Source: Comamonadaceae bacterium (GTDB taxonomy: Bacteria; Pseudomonadota; Gammaproteobacteria; Burkholderiales; Burkholderiaceae_C). From it: a stretch of DNA of 64,000 bases. The translations under genes were made by a program, and so were the position numbers. Shown here piece after piece: positions 63,698-64,000 of this stretch. The stretch's first letter is position 1. Each line of letters opens with the position of its first letter. The stretch is taken from contig JAIXOM010000059.1 in NCBI GenBank assembly GCA_027486755.1, positions 248,001 through 312,000 of the forward strand, read 5' to 3'. The notes under the pieces were generated by a model that was not told the origin of the DNA, made no database searches, and was given only the letters and a program-made list of their open reading frames with translations.

Positions 63698-64000
63698 ATG
63701 AAATCGACAAACCGCCGCGTGTTCATGATGCAAGTGGCCGCAGGTGGCACCGCCTTGGCTGCTGCTGCTTCTGCATCGGCTCAGGCCATGGTCAATGAGA
63801 AGGACCCACAAGCCGTTTCCCTGGGCTACGCAGCCGACACGACCAAGGTTGATGCCAAGAAGTTTCCCAAACACGCAGCTGCTCAAAAATGCAGCAACTG
63901 CCAGCTCTACACGGGCGCAGCAGGCTCCAAGTCGGGCCCTTGTTCCATCTTCCCGGGCAAGCAAGTGGCAGCCGCTGGCTGGTGCACGGCCTACGTTAAG
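63698..64000 (+). CDS. high-potential iron-sulfur protein (HiPIP), 3' end cut off
   Basis: The frame starts at ATG 63698 after a GGACTCCT region and is open to the end of the window (101 codons). A twin-arginine leader (NRRVFMMQ, then a hydrophobic alanine-rich stretch to SAQA) suits a folded, cofactor-bearing export. The mature part has the four cluster cysteines of a HiPIP: the CSNC pair, then GPC and GWC. Homologues end only a few residues after the last visible codon. HiPIPs carry electrons in the periplasm of respiratory and phototrophic proteobacteria. Confidence 0.93.
   Translation, partial: MKSTNRRVFMMQVAAGGTALAAAASASAQAMVNEKDPQAVSLGYAADTTKVDAKKFPKHAAAQKCSNCQLYTGAAGSKSGPCSIFPGKQVAAAGWCTAYVK

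Overview
This window is high-G+C chromosomal DNA from a betaproteobacterium. The best guess is Burkholderiales, Comamonadaceae-like. The reasons are the Bug-family binding proteins (four here), the thrS-infC-rpmI-rplT-pheS-pheT-ihfA-merR order, a class I fumarase beside murI, and an fnr/hemN pair with typical FNR half-sites. This placement rests on gene content only. No complete insertion sequence, prophage, CRISPR array or rRNA is visible. One tRNA (Pro, GGG) is present. || Layout. 1-8.65 kb: a tightly packed, possibly incomplete catabolic operon (IlvD/Edd-type dehydratase cut by the left edge, FAD oxidoreductase, two-subunit aconitase X, Bug protein, TfdA-like dioxygenase, alpha/beta hydrolase, second Bug protein) with four 4-bp ATGA-type overlaps or very short gaps. 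8.7-17.7 kb: YccF, two uncharacterised proteins, murI, fumarase, Bug plus FAH-family hydrolase, a YqhA-like membrane protein and acetyl-CoA synthetase. 17.7-18.3 kb: a gene-free block built from a long direct repeat and nested inverted repeats. 18.3-20.8 kb: tonB-exbB-exbD-exbD, minus strand. 21.2-24.6 kb: cytochrome c, ilvD, an unusual pair of hairpins with complementary loops, lgt. 24.8-28.3 kb: Bug, crotonase-family protein and malonyl-CoA synthetase, then a short SDR remnant. 28.3-31.2 kb: universal stress protein, fnr and hemN with two FNR-like boxes. 31.2-34.2 kb: DMT exporter, gamma-glutamylcyclotransferase and aceA behind an AT-rich, palindrome-rich promoter. 34.4-42.6 kb: the translation operon and tRNA-Pro. 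42.9-50.5 kb: a type I secretion set (TolC, ABC, HlyD) with an OmpR-type regulator and a CHASE2 histidine kinase. 50.5-57.1 kb: ClpP-like exported protease, RsuA-type pseudouridine synthase, YVTN beta-propeller, NodB-type deacetylase, fatty acid hydroxylase/sterol desaturase, CysZ/EI24-like protein and a CinA-type protein. 57.1-61.6 kb: glnA-ntrB-ntrC, with an NtrC site and a sigma-54 promoter before glnA. 61.6-64 kb: REP-like repeats, xthA, an alpha/beta hydrolase, and a HiPIP gene cut by the right edge. || How the genes fit together. Carbon metabolism dominates: periplasmic capture of small organic acids (Bug proteins), dehydration and oxidation steps of unknown substrate (IlvD-like, FAD enzyme, aconitase X), C2/C3 acid activation (acs, matB-like) and the glyoxylate bypass (aceA). 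The FNR/HemN pair suggests life at varying oxygen. The NtrBC/glnA block is the standard nitrogen-response unit. || The items most worth a second look are the aconitase X catabolic operon, the complementary-loop hairpin pair at 23544-23733, the secretion/two-component cluster with no recognisable substrate, the aceA promoter palindromes and the possible leader/attenuator before thrS. All functional names come from motifs read by eye; no database search was run.
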